Counted from the first letter of the stretch, positions 1-9,246 are shown. The stretch is 64,000 bases of DNA from Mycobacterium paragordonae (GCF_003614435.1 NZ_CP025546.1:5270001-5334000); one strand, 5' to 3'. Program-made: numbers and translations. Notes: a model not told the origin generated them from the letters alone.

Positions 1-111
1 CAGGCCGCGCTGCCGGCTATCACCTCAGGGATTCCGGGGCTGGCGGGCGCTGGCGCGCCGGGCGCTCCGGCAGCGAGCGGTCCGCAGACCCTGCTCGCCG
101 CTCTGCCCTGA
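1..111 (+). CDS. C-terminal end of a Pro/Ala-rich protein (5' truncated)
   Basis: An open frame enters from the left edge in frame 1 and stops at TGA 109-111. It gives 36 residues rich in Ala, Pro and Gly, ending in QTLLAALP. Only the tail is visible, so no domain can be assigned. It lies 52 bp upstream of an Rv1157c-like gene. In M. tuberculosis that neighbour is Rv1158c, also annotated as a conserved Ala/Pro-rich protein, so this is probably its homologue. That identification is by synteny only. Confidence 0.6.
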   Translation, partial: QAALPAITSGIPGLAGAGAPGAPAASGPQTLLAALP

Positions 112-163
112 GTCCAGTAATCACCGACGGCTGACCTAACAACACAAACCGGGAGTAAACACC

Positions 164-1282
164 GTGGCAAGCACTTGGAGTCTGTCCAAAGGTTTGGCCG
201 CAGTCGTCGTCACTTCGGCTGCCGCGCTCATGATCAGTCCGAGCGCGGCAGCCGACCCGGCGACACCGCCGCCCAACCCCGCTCAACAGCTACCGGGGCT
301 GCCGGCGTTGACCGAGTTGAGTCCGATAATCCAGCAGGCAGCCGGAAATCCGGCGCAGGCGACCCAGCTTCTGATGGCCGCGGCGCAGGCATTCACCCAC
401 AATCCGACGGCGCCCAGCGAGGCCAAGAACGTCGCCTCGTCGGTCAATCAGTTCGTCGCCGACCCCGGCGGCTCCCCGCACTTGAGCAGCCAGGTGCCGC
501 CGGGGGGCACTCCACCCGAGGGCGCCCAGGTGCCGCATGTCCCGCCGCCCGGCGTCGAGCCAGGCACGCTTCCGCACCTGCCGACGGGCGTCGACCCCCA
601 TCACGCGGCGGGCCCGGCTCCCGAGGGCGACGTCCCCTCCGTGGTCAACCCCCGGCCGGTCGATCCGCCGCCTCCCGGGCCGGAACCCGCACCGCGCGCT
701 CTGCCCGCGCCGGCACCGGCCGCCGCACCAGCGGCACTACCGGCTCCTGCTCCGGCTCCGGCCGCGGCACCCGCACCTGCCCCGGCGCCCGCCGCCGCAC
801 CCGCGCCGGCACCTGCTCCCGCGCCCGCTCCGGCTGCGGCACCGGCGGCCGCGACTCCGACTTTCGGTCCTGACGCCCCACCCACCCAGGACTTCATGTA
901 CCCGTCGATCGGCACGAACTGCCTCGGTGACGGCACGAACGCCCTGGCCACAGCGCTGTCGGTAGCGGGACCGGCTCCCATCCCGACGCCGGGTCCGGGG
1001 GCGGGCCAGACCGCCTACGTGTTCACCGCGGTCGGAACGCCCGGGCCGGCCGATGTCCAGCGCCTGCCCCTGAACGTCACGTGGGTCAACCTCACCACCG
1101 GCAAGTCGGGCAGCGCCACGCTCAAGCCGCGCACCGACATCAACGGGGAAGGCCCGACCACGCTGACCGCGATCGTGGACACCGGCTCGGGCAGCATCAT
1201 GTCGACGATCTTCGGGCAGGTCACCACCAAAGATCGTCAGTGCCAGTTCATGCCCACCATCGGCTCGACGGTGGTGCCTTAG
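164..1282 (+). CDS. Exported Ala/Pro-rich protein, Rv1157c-like
   Basis: The protein has 372 aa, with a GTG start at 164 preceded by GGGAG at 151-155. A Sec signal peptide is visible: a short Lys-containing start, a hydrophobic stretch of about residues 10-29, then SAAA-D as the likely cleavage site. The middle (roughly 165-230) is a low-complexity run of Pro-Ala repeats. The last 130 or so residues are less biased and contain two Cys, likely a small globular domain outside the membrane. Length and layout match M. tuberculosis Rv1157c (conserved Ala/Pro-rich protein, function unknown). The Pro-Ala segment could span the cell wall, but that is inference. Confidence 0.8.
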   Translation: MASTWSLSKGLAAVVVTSAAALMISPSAAADPATPPPNPAQQLPGLPALTELSPIIQQAAGNPAQATQLLMAAAQAFTHNPTAPSEAKNVASSVNQFVADPGGSPHLSSQVPPGGTPPEGAQVPHVPPPGVEPGTLPHLPTGVDPHHAAGPAPEGDVPSVVNPRPVDPPPPGPEPAPRALPAPAPAAAPAALPAPAPAPAAAPAPAPAPAAAPAPAPAPAPAPAAAPAAATPTFGPDAPPTQDFMYPSIGTNCLGDGTNALATALSVAGPAPIPTPGPGAGQTAYVFTAVGTPGPADVQRLPLNVTWVNLTTGKSGSATLKPRTDINGEGPTTLTAIVDTGSGSIMSTIFGQVTTKDRQCQFMPTIGSTVVP

Positions 1283-1305
1283 CGGCTTTGCGCTGCCGCA
1301 CCGGC

Positions 1306-1369
1306 CCGCGAGCGTGCGCGGATGTACATCGACCACGGCGTGGCGCTGTACGGATGCGCACGCTCGCGG
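1306..1369. repeat. Long inverted repeat between convergent genes
   Basis: Arms at 1306-1319 (CCGCGAGCGTGCGC) and 1356-1369 (GCGCACGCTCGCGG) are perfectly complementary over 14 bp around a 36-nt loop. It lies just past the stop of the Rv1157c-like gene and just past the stop of the convergent DUF1059 gene. It has no T tract. It may act as a two-way transcription barrier or be a dispersed palindromic element. Confidence 0.6.
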
Positions 1370-1378
1370 CGCGCGGCG

Positions 1379-1525
1379 TCAGTACGCCATGAACAAAATC
1401 GCGTCCCGGTCGTAGTCCAGACCGGGGTGAACGCTGGCCAGGTGAGCCTGAGTCAGTTCGACCAACTCATCCTCGTCCTTGCCGACGATGGCTTCCCCGC
1501 ACGGACACGTAATGTGTGTCTTCAC
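1379..1525 (-). CDS. DUF1059-like small protein
   Basis: This is a 48-aa protein read from GTG 1525 to TGA 1379. It begins VKTHITCPCGEAIVGKDEDE and ends in DRDAILFMAY. The CPCG pair near the N-terminus and the acidic helix followed by a His-containing segment (AHLASVHPG) are typical of DUF1059 proteins, whose function is unknown; the two Cys and His could bind metal. The GTG start overlaps the TGA of the upstream DNA-glycosylase-fold gene (GTGA), so the two are probably translationally coupled. It is short enough to be missed by automated gene callers. Confidence 0.8.
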   Translation of the reverse strand: MKTHITCPCGEAIVGKDEDELVELTQAHLASVHPGLDYDRDAILFMAY

Positions 1526-2151
1526 GTTGCCGCCTTTCCTTTTGCTTTCCCAGAGGCTTTCCCGGACGCCTTGCCAGATGCTTTCCCAGACGCAGCAGCC
1601 TTCATCTGCTTCTTATACGACCGCACCTGACCCAGCGACTCGGCATCGACGATATCGGCGACCGACATGTGGGTTCCAGCCTTGCCGTAATCCCCCGCCG
1701 CCGCCCGCCAGCCCGTCGGCGTCACGCCGTACTGCTTGCCGAGCAGTGCCAGAAAGATCCGCGCCTTCTGGTCGCCGAACCCGGGCAGCGCCTTGAGCCT
1801 CTTCAGCAGTTCTTGGCCGTCGGGGTCTCCGGCCGTCCACAAAGCGGCCGCGTCCCCGTCGTACCGGTCGACGATGATCTGCGCGAGCGCCTGGATGCGC
1901 TTGGCCATCGACCCCGGAAATCGATGAATGGCAGGCGTTTCCGAACAGAGCGCGGCGAACTTGTCAGGGTCGTAGTCGGCGATCTCGGCGGCGTCGATAC
2001 CGCCCATCCGATCGACGATCTTCTTGGGGCCGGCGAAAGCGACCTCGAGTGGGATCTGCTGATCAAGCACCATCCCGACCAGCAATGCGAATGGATTGGA
2101 GTCCAGCAGCGCGTCGGCGGCCGGATCTTGAACGAGCTGCAGTTTCGGCAC
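1522..2151 (-). CDS. HhH-GPD-fold protein, Rv1156-like
   Basis: The protein has 209 aa. The central part carries a helix-hairpin-helix pattern (LKALPGFGDQKARIFLALLG, about residues 117-136), as in HhH-GPD base-excision glycosylases. No clear catalytic Lys/Asp pair could be confirmed by eye. In M. tuberculosis Rv1156 holds the same place. The C-terminus (about 183-209) is a basic repeat of KASG units, similar in style to Lys/Ala-rich DNA-binding tails, and the 12-bp DNA repeat behind it could vary in copy number. It overlaps the DUF1059 gene by 4 nt. A DNA repair role is inferred from the fold. Confidence 0.75.
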   Translation of the reverse strand: MPKLQLVQDPAADALLDSNPFALLVGMVLDQQIPLEVAFAGPKKIVDRMGGIDAAEIADYDPDKFAALCSETPAIHRFPGSMAKRIQALAQIIVDRYDGDAAALWTAGDPDGQELLKRLKALPGFGDQKARIFLALLGKQYGVTPTGWRAAAGDYGKAGTHMSVADIVDAESLGQVRSYKKQMKAAASGKASGKASGKASGKAKGKAAT

Positions 2152-2240
2152 CCGGTCAGTCTAGAACGACGTCATCAACCTGCCCCGGCAGCATCCATAC
2201 CGGGACCGAAAGCGCCTCGCCCGCAACGCCTTTTGTGCGA

Positions 2241-2432
2241 CTAGCCGCTCTTGCGGCGGAATTCCCGGCGGTTGCCGGCGGCCCCGTGCGCCCGCGACTG
2301 CTTGCCGCCGCCGTCCTTGTGATCGGACCCGCCGGACGACTTGGCCAGCTTGCGTTCCAGGGCTTCGCGGAATTTACGCTTGTTGTCGTCCTCCTGCGGT
2401 TCGGACGATTCCGGGGGCTTCGTGTCGGCCAT
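2241..2432 (-). CDS. DUF5302 small protein
   Basis: This 63-aa hydrophilic protein has an acidic N-terminal third, the segment KRKFREALERK in the middle, and ends in FRRKSG. That pattern (KRKFREALERK plus a terminal RRKSG) is characteristic of the small actinobacterial DUF5302 family. No membrane segment or catalytic motif is seen and the function is unknown. It sits between the HhH protein and the F420-fold protein, all on the minus strand, with gaps of 89 and 43 bp. Confidence 0.8.
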   Translation of the reverse strand: MADTKPPESSEPQEDDNKRKFREALERKLAKSSGGSDHKDGGGKQSRAHGAAGNRREFRRKSG

Positions 2433-2475
2433 ACCGGCAGCCTATCTGGTGACGATGCGGGCCGAAACGTATTTA

Positions 2476-2928
<453 letters not shown>

Positions 2929-2974
2929 CTACGTCGCGTTGCGGCCTTCTCCGATGGGCTGGTGAAATCGACTC

Positions 2975-3490
2975 ATGACCAAGTACGCGGCATTCCTGCG
3001 CGGCGTCAACGTCGGGGGCGTCAATCTGAAGATGGCCGAGGTGGCCGACGCCCTGACGGACGCCGGCTTCAAGAACGTGCGCACCATCCTGGCCAGCGGC
3101 AACGTGCGGCTGGAATCGTCGGCGAAAGAGGCGACGGTGCGCAAGAAGTCCGAGGCTGCACTGCGGGACCGATTCGGCTACGACGCGTGGGTGCTGGCGT
3201 ATGACTTGGAGACGGTGCAGGCCATCGACGAGGCCTATCCCTTCGAGCGCGAGGCCGACGGTCAGCAGTCGTACGTCACCTTTGTGAGCGACGCAGAAAT
3301 ACTCGAGGAACTGGCGCAGCTGAAGGCGGGTCCGAAGGAGAAGATCCAGCGTGGCGAGGGCGTCATCTACTGGCAGGTGCCCAAGGGCAGCACGCTGGAC
3401 AGCACCATCGGCAAAACGATGGGTAAGAAGCGCTACAAGTCCTCGACCACGTCGCGCAACCTGCGCACGCTTGCGAAGGTGCTCGCGTGA
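2975..3490 (+). CDS. DUF1697 protein
   Basis: The protein has 171 aa. The N-terminal signature YAAFLRGVNVGG, followed by a Lys-Met segment and the phrase TILASGNV, identifies DUF1697, a ferredoxin-like-fold family of unknown function widespread in bacteria. The C-terminal part (KTMGKKRYKSSTTSRNLRTL) is also typical of the family. No transmembrane or catalytic motif is apparent. Its stop overlaps the GTG of the following methyltransferase gene (GTGA), so the two form a translationally coupled pair. Confidence 0.85.
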   Translation: MTKYAAFLRGVNVGGVNLKMAEVADALTDAGFKNVRTILASGNVRLESSAKEATVRKKSEAALRDRFGYDAWVLAYDLETVQAIDEAYPFEREADGQQSYVTFVSDAEILEELAQLKAGPKEKIQRGEGVIYWQVPKGSTLDSTIGKTMGKKRYKSSTTSRNLRTLAKVLA

Positions 3491-4314
3491 ACGGCTCGCG
3501 GTCGCACAAGGTCGCTCTCACCGGTGTCTCGGAAACCGCGTTGCTGACGCTCAATGCCCGCGCCACCGAGGCGCGCCGCGGTGACGACCGGCTCATCGAC
3601 GACCCGATGGCCGTGGCGCTGGTGGACTCCATCGATTTCGACTTCGCCAAGTTCGGCCCGACCCGTCAGGACATCGCGATCCGGGCGCAGGCGTTCGACG
3701 GTGCCGCCAAGGCATACCTGGGCAGCCACCCGGCGGCCACCGTGGTGGCGTTGGCCGAAGGCCTGCAAACCAGCTTTTGGCGCCTGGAAGCGGCTCTCCC
3801 CGAGAGTCAATTCCGTTGGCTGACAGTTGATTTGCCGCCCATCATCGAGATCCGCAAGCGGCTGCTGCCGTCATCGCCGCGGATATCGGTGCTCGCGCAG
3901 TCGGCGCTGGACTACAGCTGGATGGACTCCGTCGAGCCCTCGAACGGGGTCTTCATCACGGCCGAGGGTCTGCTGATGTATCTGCAACCCGAGCAGTCGC
4001 TGGAACTGATCGCCGAGTGCGCGAAGCGATTTCCGGGCGGTCAGATGCTCTTCGACCTGCCGCCGCGCTGGTTCAGCATGTTCAGCCGGCTCGGCATCCG
4101 CACCTCGCTGCGCTACAAGGTGCCGGCCATGCCGTTCAGCCTGACCCCCGCCGAAGCCGCCGATCTCGCCGCAACGGTGCCGGGCATCACCGCGGTTCAC
4201 GACGTGCGGCTACCCAAGGGGCGTGGGCTGATCTTCAACACCGCTCTGTCGGCGGTCTACCAGGTTCCGCTGCTCGATCCGCTGCGCCCGAACCTGACGC
4301 TCCTGGAGTTCTAG
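3487..4314 (+). CDS. omt: LCMT/O-methyltransferase family protein, Rv1153c-like
   Basis: This 275-aa class I SAM-dependent methyltransferase belongs to the leucine carboxyl methyltransferase/Ppm1-like group common in mycobacteria. The N-terminal segment SETALLTLNARATEA and the DDP motif of RLIDDPMA are family hallmarks; VVALAEGLQTSFWR corresponds to the SAM-binding glycine region, altered here, and ITAEGLLMYLQPEQ to the post-II motif. Rv1153c (omt) holds the same place in M. tuberculosis. The substrate is unknown. The GTG start is coupled to the DUF1697 stop, and the end overlaps the convergent GntR gene by 4 nt. Confidence 0.85.
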   Translation: MNGSRSHKVALTGVSETALLTLNARATEARRGDDRLIDDPMAVALVDSIDFDFAKFGPTRQDIAIRAQAFDGAAKAYLGSHPAATVVALAEGLQTSFWRLEAALPESQFRWLTVDLPPIIEIRKRLLPSSPRISVLAQSALDYSWMDSVEPSNGVFITAEGLLMYLQPEQSLELIAECAKRFPGGQMLFDLPPRWFSMFSRLGIRTSLRYKVPAMPFSLTPAEAADLAATVPGITAVHDVRLPKGRGLIFNTALSAVYQVPLLDPLRPNLTLLEF

Positions 4315-4694
4315 TCGTCCGGCACGTTGGTCAGGTAACGCATGGCGTCGGACTTCGTCAGCCCCAGCGCCCGGGCAACTTCCACGTATTCCTTGGCCGC
4401 GGCCGCCATCGCGGCATCGGTGGGATCGAAGCGGGAGATGAAAGTGCCGAAGCGACCACGTGTTTCGACGATGGCCGCGGATTCCAGCTCGCGGTACGCG
4501 CGGGCCACGGTGTTGGCGGCCACGCCCAGTTGGCCGGCCAGGTCGCGCACCGTCGGCAGTCGGGTGCCCGGCGGTAACGAACCGGCCCGGACCCCGTCGA
4601 TCACTCCGGTTCTGAGCTGGTCGAATATCGGCTTGCCCGCCTTCACGTCGACCTTCAACAAATCGCGCAACTCCACATAACCAGTATTGCCCAC
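4311..4694 (-). CDS. GntR-family regulator (YtrA-type), Rv1152-like
   Basis: This short regulator (127 aa from GTG 4694, or 121 aa from an in-frame GTG at 4676 that matches the length of Rv1152) has a GntR winged helix ([13 protein letters not shown], then [20 protein letters not shown]) and only a small helical tail, the arrangement of YtrA-type GntR proteins. It has no large effector domain. It is divergent from the sirtuin gene, with starts 19-37 bp apart, so binding there would affect both promoters. In Firmicutes YtrA proteins usually control transporters; the target here is unknown. Confidence 0.85.
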   Translation of the reverse strand: MGNTGYVELRDLLKVDVKAGKPIFDQLRTGVIDGVRAGSLPPGTRLPTVRDLAGQLGVAANTVARAYRELESAAIVETRGRFGTFISRFDPTDAAMAAAAKEYVEVARALGLTKSDAMRYLTNVPDD

Positions 4695-4713
4695 ACGCGG
4701 CTATCTTTGTGGG

Positions 4714-5436
4714 ATGCGAGTGACGGTGCTGAGCGGCGCGGGTATCTCGGCGGAGAGCGGCGTCCCGACGTTCCGTGACGACAAGAACGGATTGTGGGCA
4801 CACTTCGACCCGTACGAGCTGTCCAGCGTCGAAGGCTGGGAACGCAATCCAGAGCGCGTATGGGGCTGGTATCTGTGGCGCCACTACCTGGTGGCCGACG
4901 TGCAGCCCAATGCGGGGCACCAAGCGATCGCCGACTGGCAGCGGCACCCGGACGTCACCGACGTCACCGTCGTCACCCAGAATGTCGACGATCTGCACGA
5001 GCGCGCGGGGAGCACACCGGTCCACCACCTCCACGGCAGCTTGTTCGAATTTCGTTGTGCGCGTTGCGGAATGGCGTACAGCGAGCCACTGCCGGTGATG
5101 ACCGAAGCCGCCATCGAGGTGGAGCCGCCGGTGTGCCGCTGCGGCGGCCTGATCCGGCCCGACATCGTCTGGTTCGGGGAGTCGCTGCCGCAGGGGCCGT
5201 GGCAGAGCGCGCTCGATGCGACGGAGAACGCCGACGTGGTGGTGGTCGTCGGGACCTCGTCGATCGTCTATCCGGCGGCCGGGCTACCGGAGATGGCGCT
5301 GGCCCGCGGTATCGCGGTGATCGAGGTCAACCCCGAGCCCACGCCGTTGTCGCAACACGCCACGCTGTGCGTGCGCGAGTCAGCCAGCCTGGCTTTGCCC
5401 GGGCTGCTGGAACGACTGCCGGCGCTGTTCAGCTAA
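4714..5436 (+). CDS. cobB: NAD-dependent protein deacylase (sirtuin), Rv1151c-like
   Basis: This 240-aa SIR2-family enzyme removes acyl groups from protein lysines using NAD. Visible motifs are [15 protein letters not shown] (NAD binding, from about residue 8), [12 protein letters not shown], the catalytic His in HHLHGS, two zinc Cys pairs (CARC and CRC) and [11 protein letters not shown] chose ATG 4714 because the homologue starts [12 protein letters not shown]; a TTG nine codons upstream is less likely. In mycobacteria the enzyme is known to regulate acetyl-CoA synthetase. It is divergent from the GntR gene. Confidence 0.92.
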   Translation: MRVTVLSGAGISAESGVPTFRDDKNGLWAHFDPYELSSVEGWERNPERVWGWYLWRHYLVADVQPNAGHQAIADWQRHPDVTDVTVVTQNVDDLHERAGSTPVHHLHGSLFEFRCARCGMAYSEPLPVMTEAAIEVEPPVCRCGGLIRPDIVWFGESLPQGPWQSALDATENADVVVVVGTSSIVYPAAGLPEMALARGIAVIEVNPEPTPLSQHATLCVRESASLALPGLLERLPALFS

Positions 5437-5482
5437 GCCGCTTGCCGTACCAGCCCTGGCGGCCGCGACTGCGAATTTGACG

Positions 5483-5497
5483 ACGCCACTGCGGCGT
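5483..5497. terminator. Small hairpin between convergent genes
   Basis: ACGCC-ACTGC-GGCGT forms a 5-bp GC stem in the 120-bp gap between the stops of the sirtuin gene and the convergent methyltransferase gene. Around it, imperfect arms (GCGAATTTGACG and GGGAAATTCACGC) suggest a larger degenerate palindrome. A role in termination is only suggested by position. Confidence 0.3.
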
Positions 5498-5556
5498 GTC
5501 GCGTCGGGAAATTCACGCTCGGCGATGGGCGATTGACGCGATTGACCAGAGGGCCG

Positions 5557-6186
5557 CTACGGGCGGTGCGCCCGGCCCAGAGCCAACTCCGACACCGGCA
5601 GCGGCGCCCAGGCCGGTAACGTCCACTCCCGCCGCGCCCGGTGCACCTCGAATCCGGCGTCGACGATCGCCCGCTCGGTGTCGCGGTGCGTGTGGCAGTT
5701 GCCCATCACCCGGGGCCAGAAGGTCGCATCGACGAATCGCTGGTATCGGCCCCGGACGCCGGCACTGGCGATGTGCTCCAGATACCGCAGCTCCCCGCCC
5801 GGCCGAAGCAGCGAATGCAGCCGGCGCAGCACGCCGACCTGGTCGTGCACCGAGCACAACACCAGCGAACAGACCACGGCGTCAAAGGGTTCGACGTCGC
5901 CGATCTCCTCGGCGGTTTCGTGCGTCACCACCACCGGAATCGGCGCCTCGGCGGCCGCTTGCCTGGCGATGTCCATGAGCCGCGGTTCGGGCTCCACGGC
6001 GAGCACGTGCGTGACGGCATCCGGGTAGTAGGCGAAGTTGGTCCCGCTGCCGGCACCGATTTCGAGCACCCGGCCCGACAGGCCGGCCAGGTTCTCCCGG
6101 CGCAGCGCACGAACTGACTCGGCTTCGTGGGCGGCGAAGACGGGCCACACGCGGGCGAAGAAGGGATTGTCGACGCTCGGCGTCAT
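5557..6186 (-). CDS. Class I SAM methyltransferase, Rv1147-like
   Basis: The protein has 209 aa. The SAM-binding motif is VLEIGAGSGTNFAYYP (about residue 40), with an acidic residue at the end of strand 2 (AVEPEP), DAVVCSLVLCSV for motif II, and LLRPGGELRYLEH after it. It is closest in style to Rv1147 and UbiE/phosphatidylethanolamine-type methyltransferases. I place the start at ATG 6186, which overlaps the TGA of the TetR gene (ATGA); longer upstream reading lacks support. It is the last gene of an mmpL13-tetR-methyltransferase operon, so its substrate may be a lipid or a product handled by MmpL13. Confidence 0.85.
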   Translation of the reverse strand: MTPSVDNPFFARVWPVFAAHEAESVRALRRENLAGLSGRVLEIGAGSGTNFAYYPDAVTHVLAVEPEPRLMDIARQAAAEAPIPVVVTHETAEEIGDVEPFDAVVCSLVLCSVHDQVGVLRRLHSLLRPGGELRYLEHIASAGVRGRYQRFVDATFWPRVMGNCHTHRDTERAIVDAGFEVHRARREWTLPAWAPLPVSELALGRAHRP

Positions 6187-6890
6187 GTCTGTGCTTCCTG
6201 TGCGGGGTGCTGCTCTCGCACCCAATCCACCAACCGCTGGGACGTTGCATCGGCGCCGACGAGCCCGGCCACCATATGACCGCACAGTACCGCGCCCAAA
6301 AACCGTTCGGCGAACGCGTCGACGTCACCGAACGGCAGATGCGGCTTGGCGATCAGAATCGCGGCCACGCCGTGCGCGGCGGTCCACAGTTCCAGCGCGA
6401 TCATGGTCGGGTCATCGGTGCGGTAGACGCCCTCGTCCATCAGCGACTGAACCGAGGCCCGGATGTGCCTGAATGCCGAACTGTCCAGTGCCATATCGAC
6501 ATTGCTGCCGGGACGCCACTCGCCCATGGTGGCCAGCCGGTACAGCTCCGGAGTCTGCAGCGCGAATCGCACGTAGGCCATGCCCTGGGCCCGAAGTACC
6601 TCGAGGGTGCCGCTGCGCCCGACTGCCGCCCCCTCCATCGCCTCGTCGAGTCCGGCCAGGTATCGCGCGCATACGGCATCCAGCAACGCATTCTTGTCCT
6701 GGAAGTGCAGGTAGATCGACGGCGACGTGACACCGACGCGTTGTGCGACCGATCGAATCGACACCGCCCGCACTTGCCCGGTCTCCAGCAGCAATTCGGT
6801 TGCCGCATCCAGGATTTCGTGACGTAGCCGGTCGCCGGACCCGCGTGGGGCACGCTGGCGCCGCAGCCCGTGCACCGATACGTCAACCAC
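6183..6890 (-). CDS. TetR-family regulator of the mmpL13 operon
   Basis: The protein has 235 aa. The N-terminal HTH reads ILDAATELLLETG...SIRSVAQRVGVTSPSIYLHF (about residues 25-68), and the rest is an all-helical ligand-binding domain. It overlaps mmpL13 by 8 nt upstream and the methyltransferase by 4 nt downstream, so the three are co-transcribed and the regulator probably controls its own operon. A candidate operator lies at 9304-9327. The M. tuberculosis mmpL13a/b locus has no such gene in this position as far as I recall. Confidence 0.88.
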   Translation of the reverse strand: MVDVSVHGLRRQRAPRGSGDRLRHEILDAATELLLETGQVRAVSIRSVAQRVGVTSPSIYLHFQDKNALLDAVCARYLAGLDEAMEGAAVGRSGTLEVLRAQGMAYVRFALQTPELYRLATMGEWRPGSNVDMALDSSAFRHIRASVQSLMDEGVYRTDDPTMIALELWTAAHGVAAILIAKPHLPFGDVDAFAERFLGAVLCGHMVAGLVGADATSQRLVDWVREQHPAQEAQT

Positions 6891-9246
6891 GGCGCGTCAC
6901 CGACGCGTGGACGTCCCGCCCGTTGCGCTGGGACGGCATCTTGGCGGTATCGGCCTCGCTCGGCACGCGATGGCCGGCGACCTCGGCGGGCGCTTCCAGG
7001 TCGCCGCCCTCACTGATGCCGAACCGCTCATGCAGCCACACCAGCGGCTTGGGCGCCCACCAGTTCCACCTGCCCATCACGTGCATGAACGCCGGGACCA
7101 GGACCATTCGCACCAAGGTCGCGTCGGCGATCACCGCGAGCGTCAGGCCCAGCCCGAACATCCGCATGAAGGACACGTGGGCGGCGATCAGCGCCGCGAA
7201 CGACATCGACATCACCAGCGCGGCCGCGGTGATCACCCGTCCGGTGCGGGCAACGCCCAGCGCGACGCTTTCGTCGTTGGCGGCGTGCGCGTGCGCCGGG
7301 GTCGGTGTGGCGGGCCGGGCCGCCCCCGATGCCAGCCAGTACTCCCGGATACGGGAGACCAGGAACACCTCGTAGTCCATCGATAACCCGAACGCGATGC
7401 AGAACAGCAGTACCGGCATGTTGGCGACCAGCGTCCCGCTCGGGGTGGTACCCAACGCGCCGAGGTGGCCGTCCTGGAAGATCCACACCAACGCGCCGAA
7501 CGCCGCACTCAGCGAAAGCATGTTGAGCACCAGAGCCTTCAACGGCAGCACCACGCTCCCGGTCAGCAGGAACAACAGGATGAAGGTCACGGCGGCCATC
7601 AACCCGAGGACCAGCGGCAGGCGGTCGGTCACCGCGTCGACGCTGTCCCGGTTCACCTGCGCGACACCGGCCATCTCCACATTGCGCCCGCCCGGCGTGG
7701 CCACTTGATGCAACCGCTTCAGCTGGTTGTCCGAGGCTTGCGAGAACAGTGGCGCGGTGCTGCTCACGGTCAGCAGAGCGCTGCCGTCGGTCATCCCGGT
7801 GGCCCCTACCGGCGGGCCGGACGGCTTGCCACCGATGAACGTCCCGGTCGGGGCGGACACCGCCGACACATCGGGCACCAGTGACAGTCCGGCCGCGTAT
7901 TGACTGAGGTCGTCGGGCGTCAGACCGCGCGCGTCGGGAACGACGACCGGCACGGCGGTGGCCGAGTCGCGCGCGAAGTTGTCGCGCAGCTGGTTGCCGA
8001 CCTGATGCGCCGACGCCGAGGTCGGTAACACCCGGTCGTCCGGGAATCCCCATTTCACCGAGAAGAACGGCAGCCCGAGCAGCAGCAACAGCGCTACGAC
8101 GGCCGAACCGATCGGCAGCCAGTAGCGCATCACGAACTTGCTCGAGCGGTACCAGAACAACTGCTCGACCGGCTTGTGCACCGGTTCGGGGCGCCGAAAG
8201 ACGCGACGCAGCAGGCGTCGTACGTCGAACGCGTCGATCCGCGAACCCATCAGCACGATGGCAGCCGGGGTGACCACGATGGACGCGGTCGCGACGAATG
8301 CCACCGTCGCCACACCGGCGTAGGCGAACGACTTGAGGAAGTACATCGGGAAGGCCACCGTCGCGGCCATCGACAAAGCCACGGTGACGGCCGAGAACAG
8401 CACGGTGCGCCCGGAGGTGGCCATGGTGCGGATCAGCGCCTGTTCGCGATCACAACCCTCGGCCAGCTCGTCGCGGTAGCGGCTGATGATCAGCAGGGTG
8501 TAGTCGATGGCCAGCGCCAGGCCCAGTGCGGTACTGAGGTTCAGTGCGAAGATCGACACCTCGGTGGTGAAGGTGACCAGTCGCAGCACCGACATCGACC
8601 CGACCACGGCCAGCGCCCCCAGTGCCATCGGTAGCGCCGCCGTCAGCAACCCACCGAACACCCACACCAGCACCACGAAGCTGAACGGGATGGCGATCAT
8701 CTCCATGACCAGCAGGTCGGCCTGGTTCTGCTTGTTGATCTGCGCGTATTCCATCGCCGAGCCGCCCGCTTGGACGGTGACGCCGTCGTGGTCGTGAACG
8801 AACTGGTCGGCCAGGGTCTGGGCGTTCTTCTGTGCGTCGTTCTCGCCGCCCTTGAGGTTGACGACGATCAATCCGGACTTGCCGTCCTTGCTGATCAGGT
8901 CGGCGGCGGCTTCGGGGGGCGCGGTCCAGGGAGAGGTGGTGTTGTACACCAGCGGCGACTTCTTGAGCTGCTCGACCAGGTCGGTGCCCGCAGTGCGGGC
9001 CTGGTCACTTCTGGCTCCTCCGGGCGCGGTGACCAGAATCAGCATCTGCTGACCGCTTTGGCCGAACTTGTCGGTCAATTGCGTGATGGCGCGCGCCGAC
9101 TCCGAGTTGGGGTCCTGGAAGCCGCCCGGGGAGAGGCTGTTGGCGACTGGGATGCCGAAGACCGCGGCGGCGATGAAGACCAGTAAGGCGATGCCGATGA
9201 TGCGTCGCGGAGCCGCGATGACCAGTCGAGCGATCCCCTGCAGCAT
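6883..9246 (-). CDS. mmpL13: MmpL13-type RND lipid transporter, intact
   Basis: This 787-aa inner-membrane RND permease of the MmpL family has an N-terminal membrane helix (residues 8-28), a periplasmic loop, a five-helix bundle with a GxxxDY-type segment (ALAIDYTLLIISRYRDEL), a cytoplasmic linker, a second periplasmic loop, and a second bundle containing GLSMDYEVFLVSRIREYW. Such Asp-Tyr pairs carry the proton relay. It exports lipids or siderophore-like molecules; the substrate of MmpL13 is unknown. I start it at ATG 9246 (MLQGIARL). In M. tuberculosis this locus is split into mmpL13a and mmpL13b; here it is one frame. Confidence 0.9.
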   Translation of the reverse strand: MLQGIARLVIAAPRRIIGIALLVFIAAAVFGIPVANSLSPGGFQDPNSESARAITQLTDKFGQSGQQMLILVTAPGGARSDQARTAGTDLVEQLKKSPLVYNTTSPWTAPPEAAADLISKDGKSGLIVVNLKGGENDAQKNAQTLADQFVHDHDGVTVQAGGSAMEYAQINKQNQADLLVMEMIAIPFSFVVLVWVFGGLLTAALPMALGALAVVGSMSVLRLVTFTTEVSIFALNLSTALGLALAIDYTLLIISRYRDELAEGCDREQALIRTMATSGRTVLFSAVTVALSMAATVAFPMYFLKSFAYAGVATVAFVATASIVVTPAAIVLMGSRIDAFDVRRLLRRVFRRPEPVHKPVEQLFWYRSSKFVMRYWLPIGSAVVALLLLLGLPFFSVKWGFPDDRVLPTSASAHQVGNQLRDNFARDSATAVPVVVPDARGLTPDDLSQYAAGLSLVPDVSAVSAPTGTFIGGKPSGPPVGATGMTDGSALLTVSSTAPLFSQASDNQLKRLHQVATPGGRNVEMAGVAQVNRDSVDAVTDRLPLVLGLMAAVTFILLFLLTGSVVLPLKALVLNMLSLSAAFGALVWIFQDGHLGALGTTPSGTLVANMPVLLFCIAFGLSMDYEVFLVSRIREYWLASGAARPATPTPAHAHAANDESVALGVARTGRVITAAALVMSMSFAALIAAHVSFMRMFGLGLTLAVIADATLVRMVLVPAFMHVMGRWNWWAPKPLVWLHERFGISEGGDLEAPAEVAGHRVPSEADTAKMPSQRNGRDVHASVTRRG

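Noticed and set aside
601..981. Ala/Gly-rich minus-strand ORF resembling a PE_PGRS tail
   Set aside because: It is the complement of the Pro-Ala repeat of the Rv1157c-like gene and lacks a PE domain.
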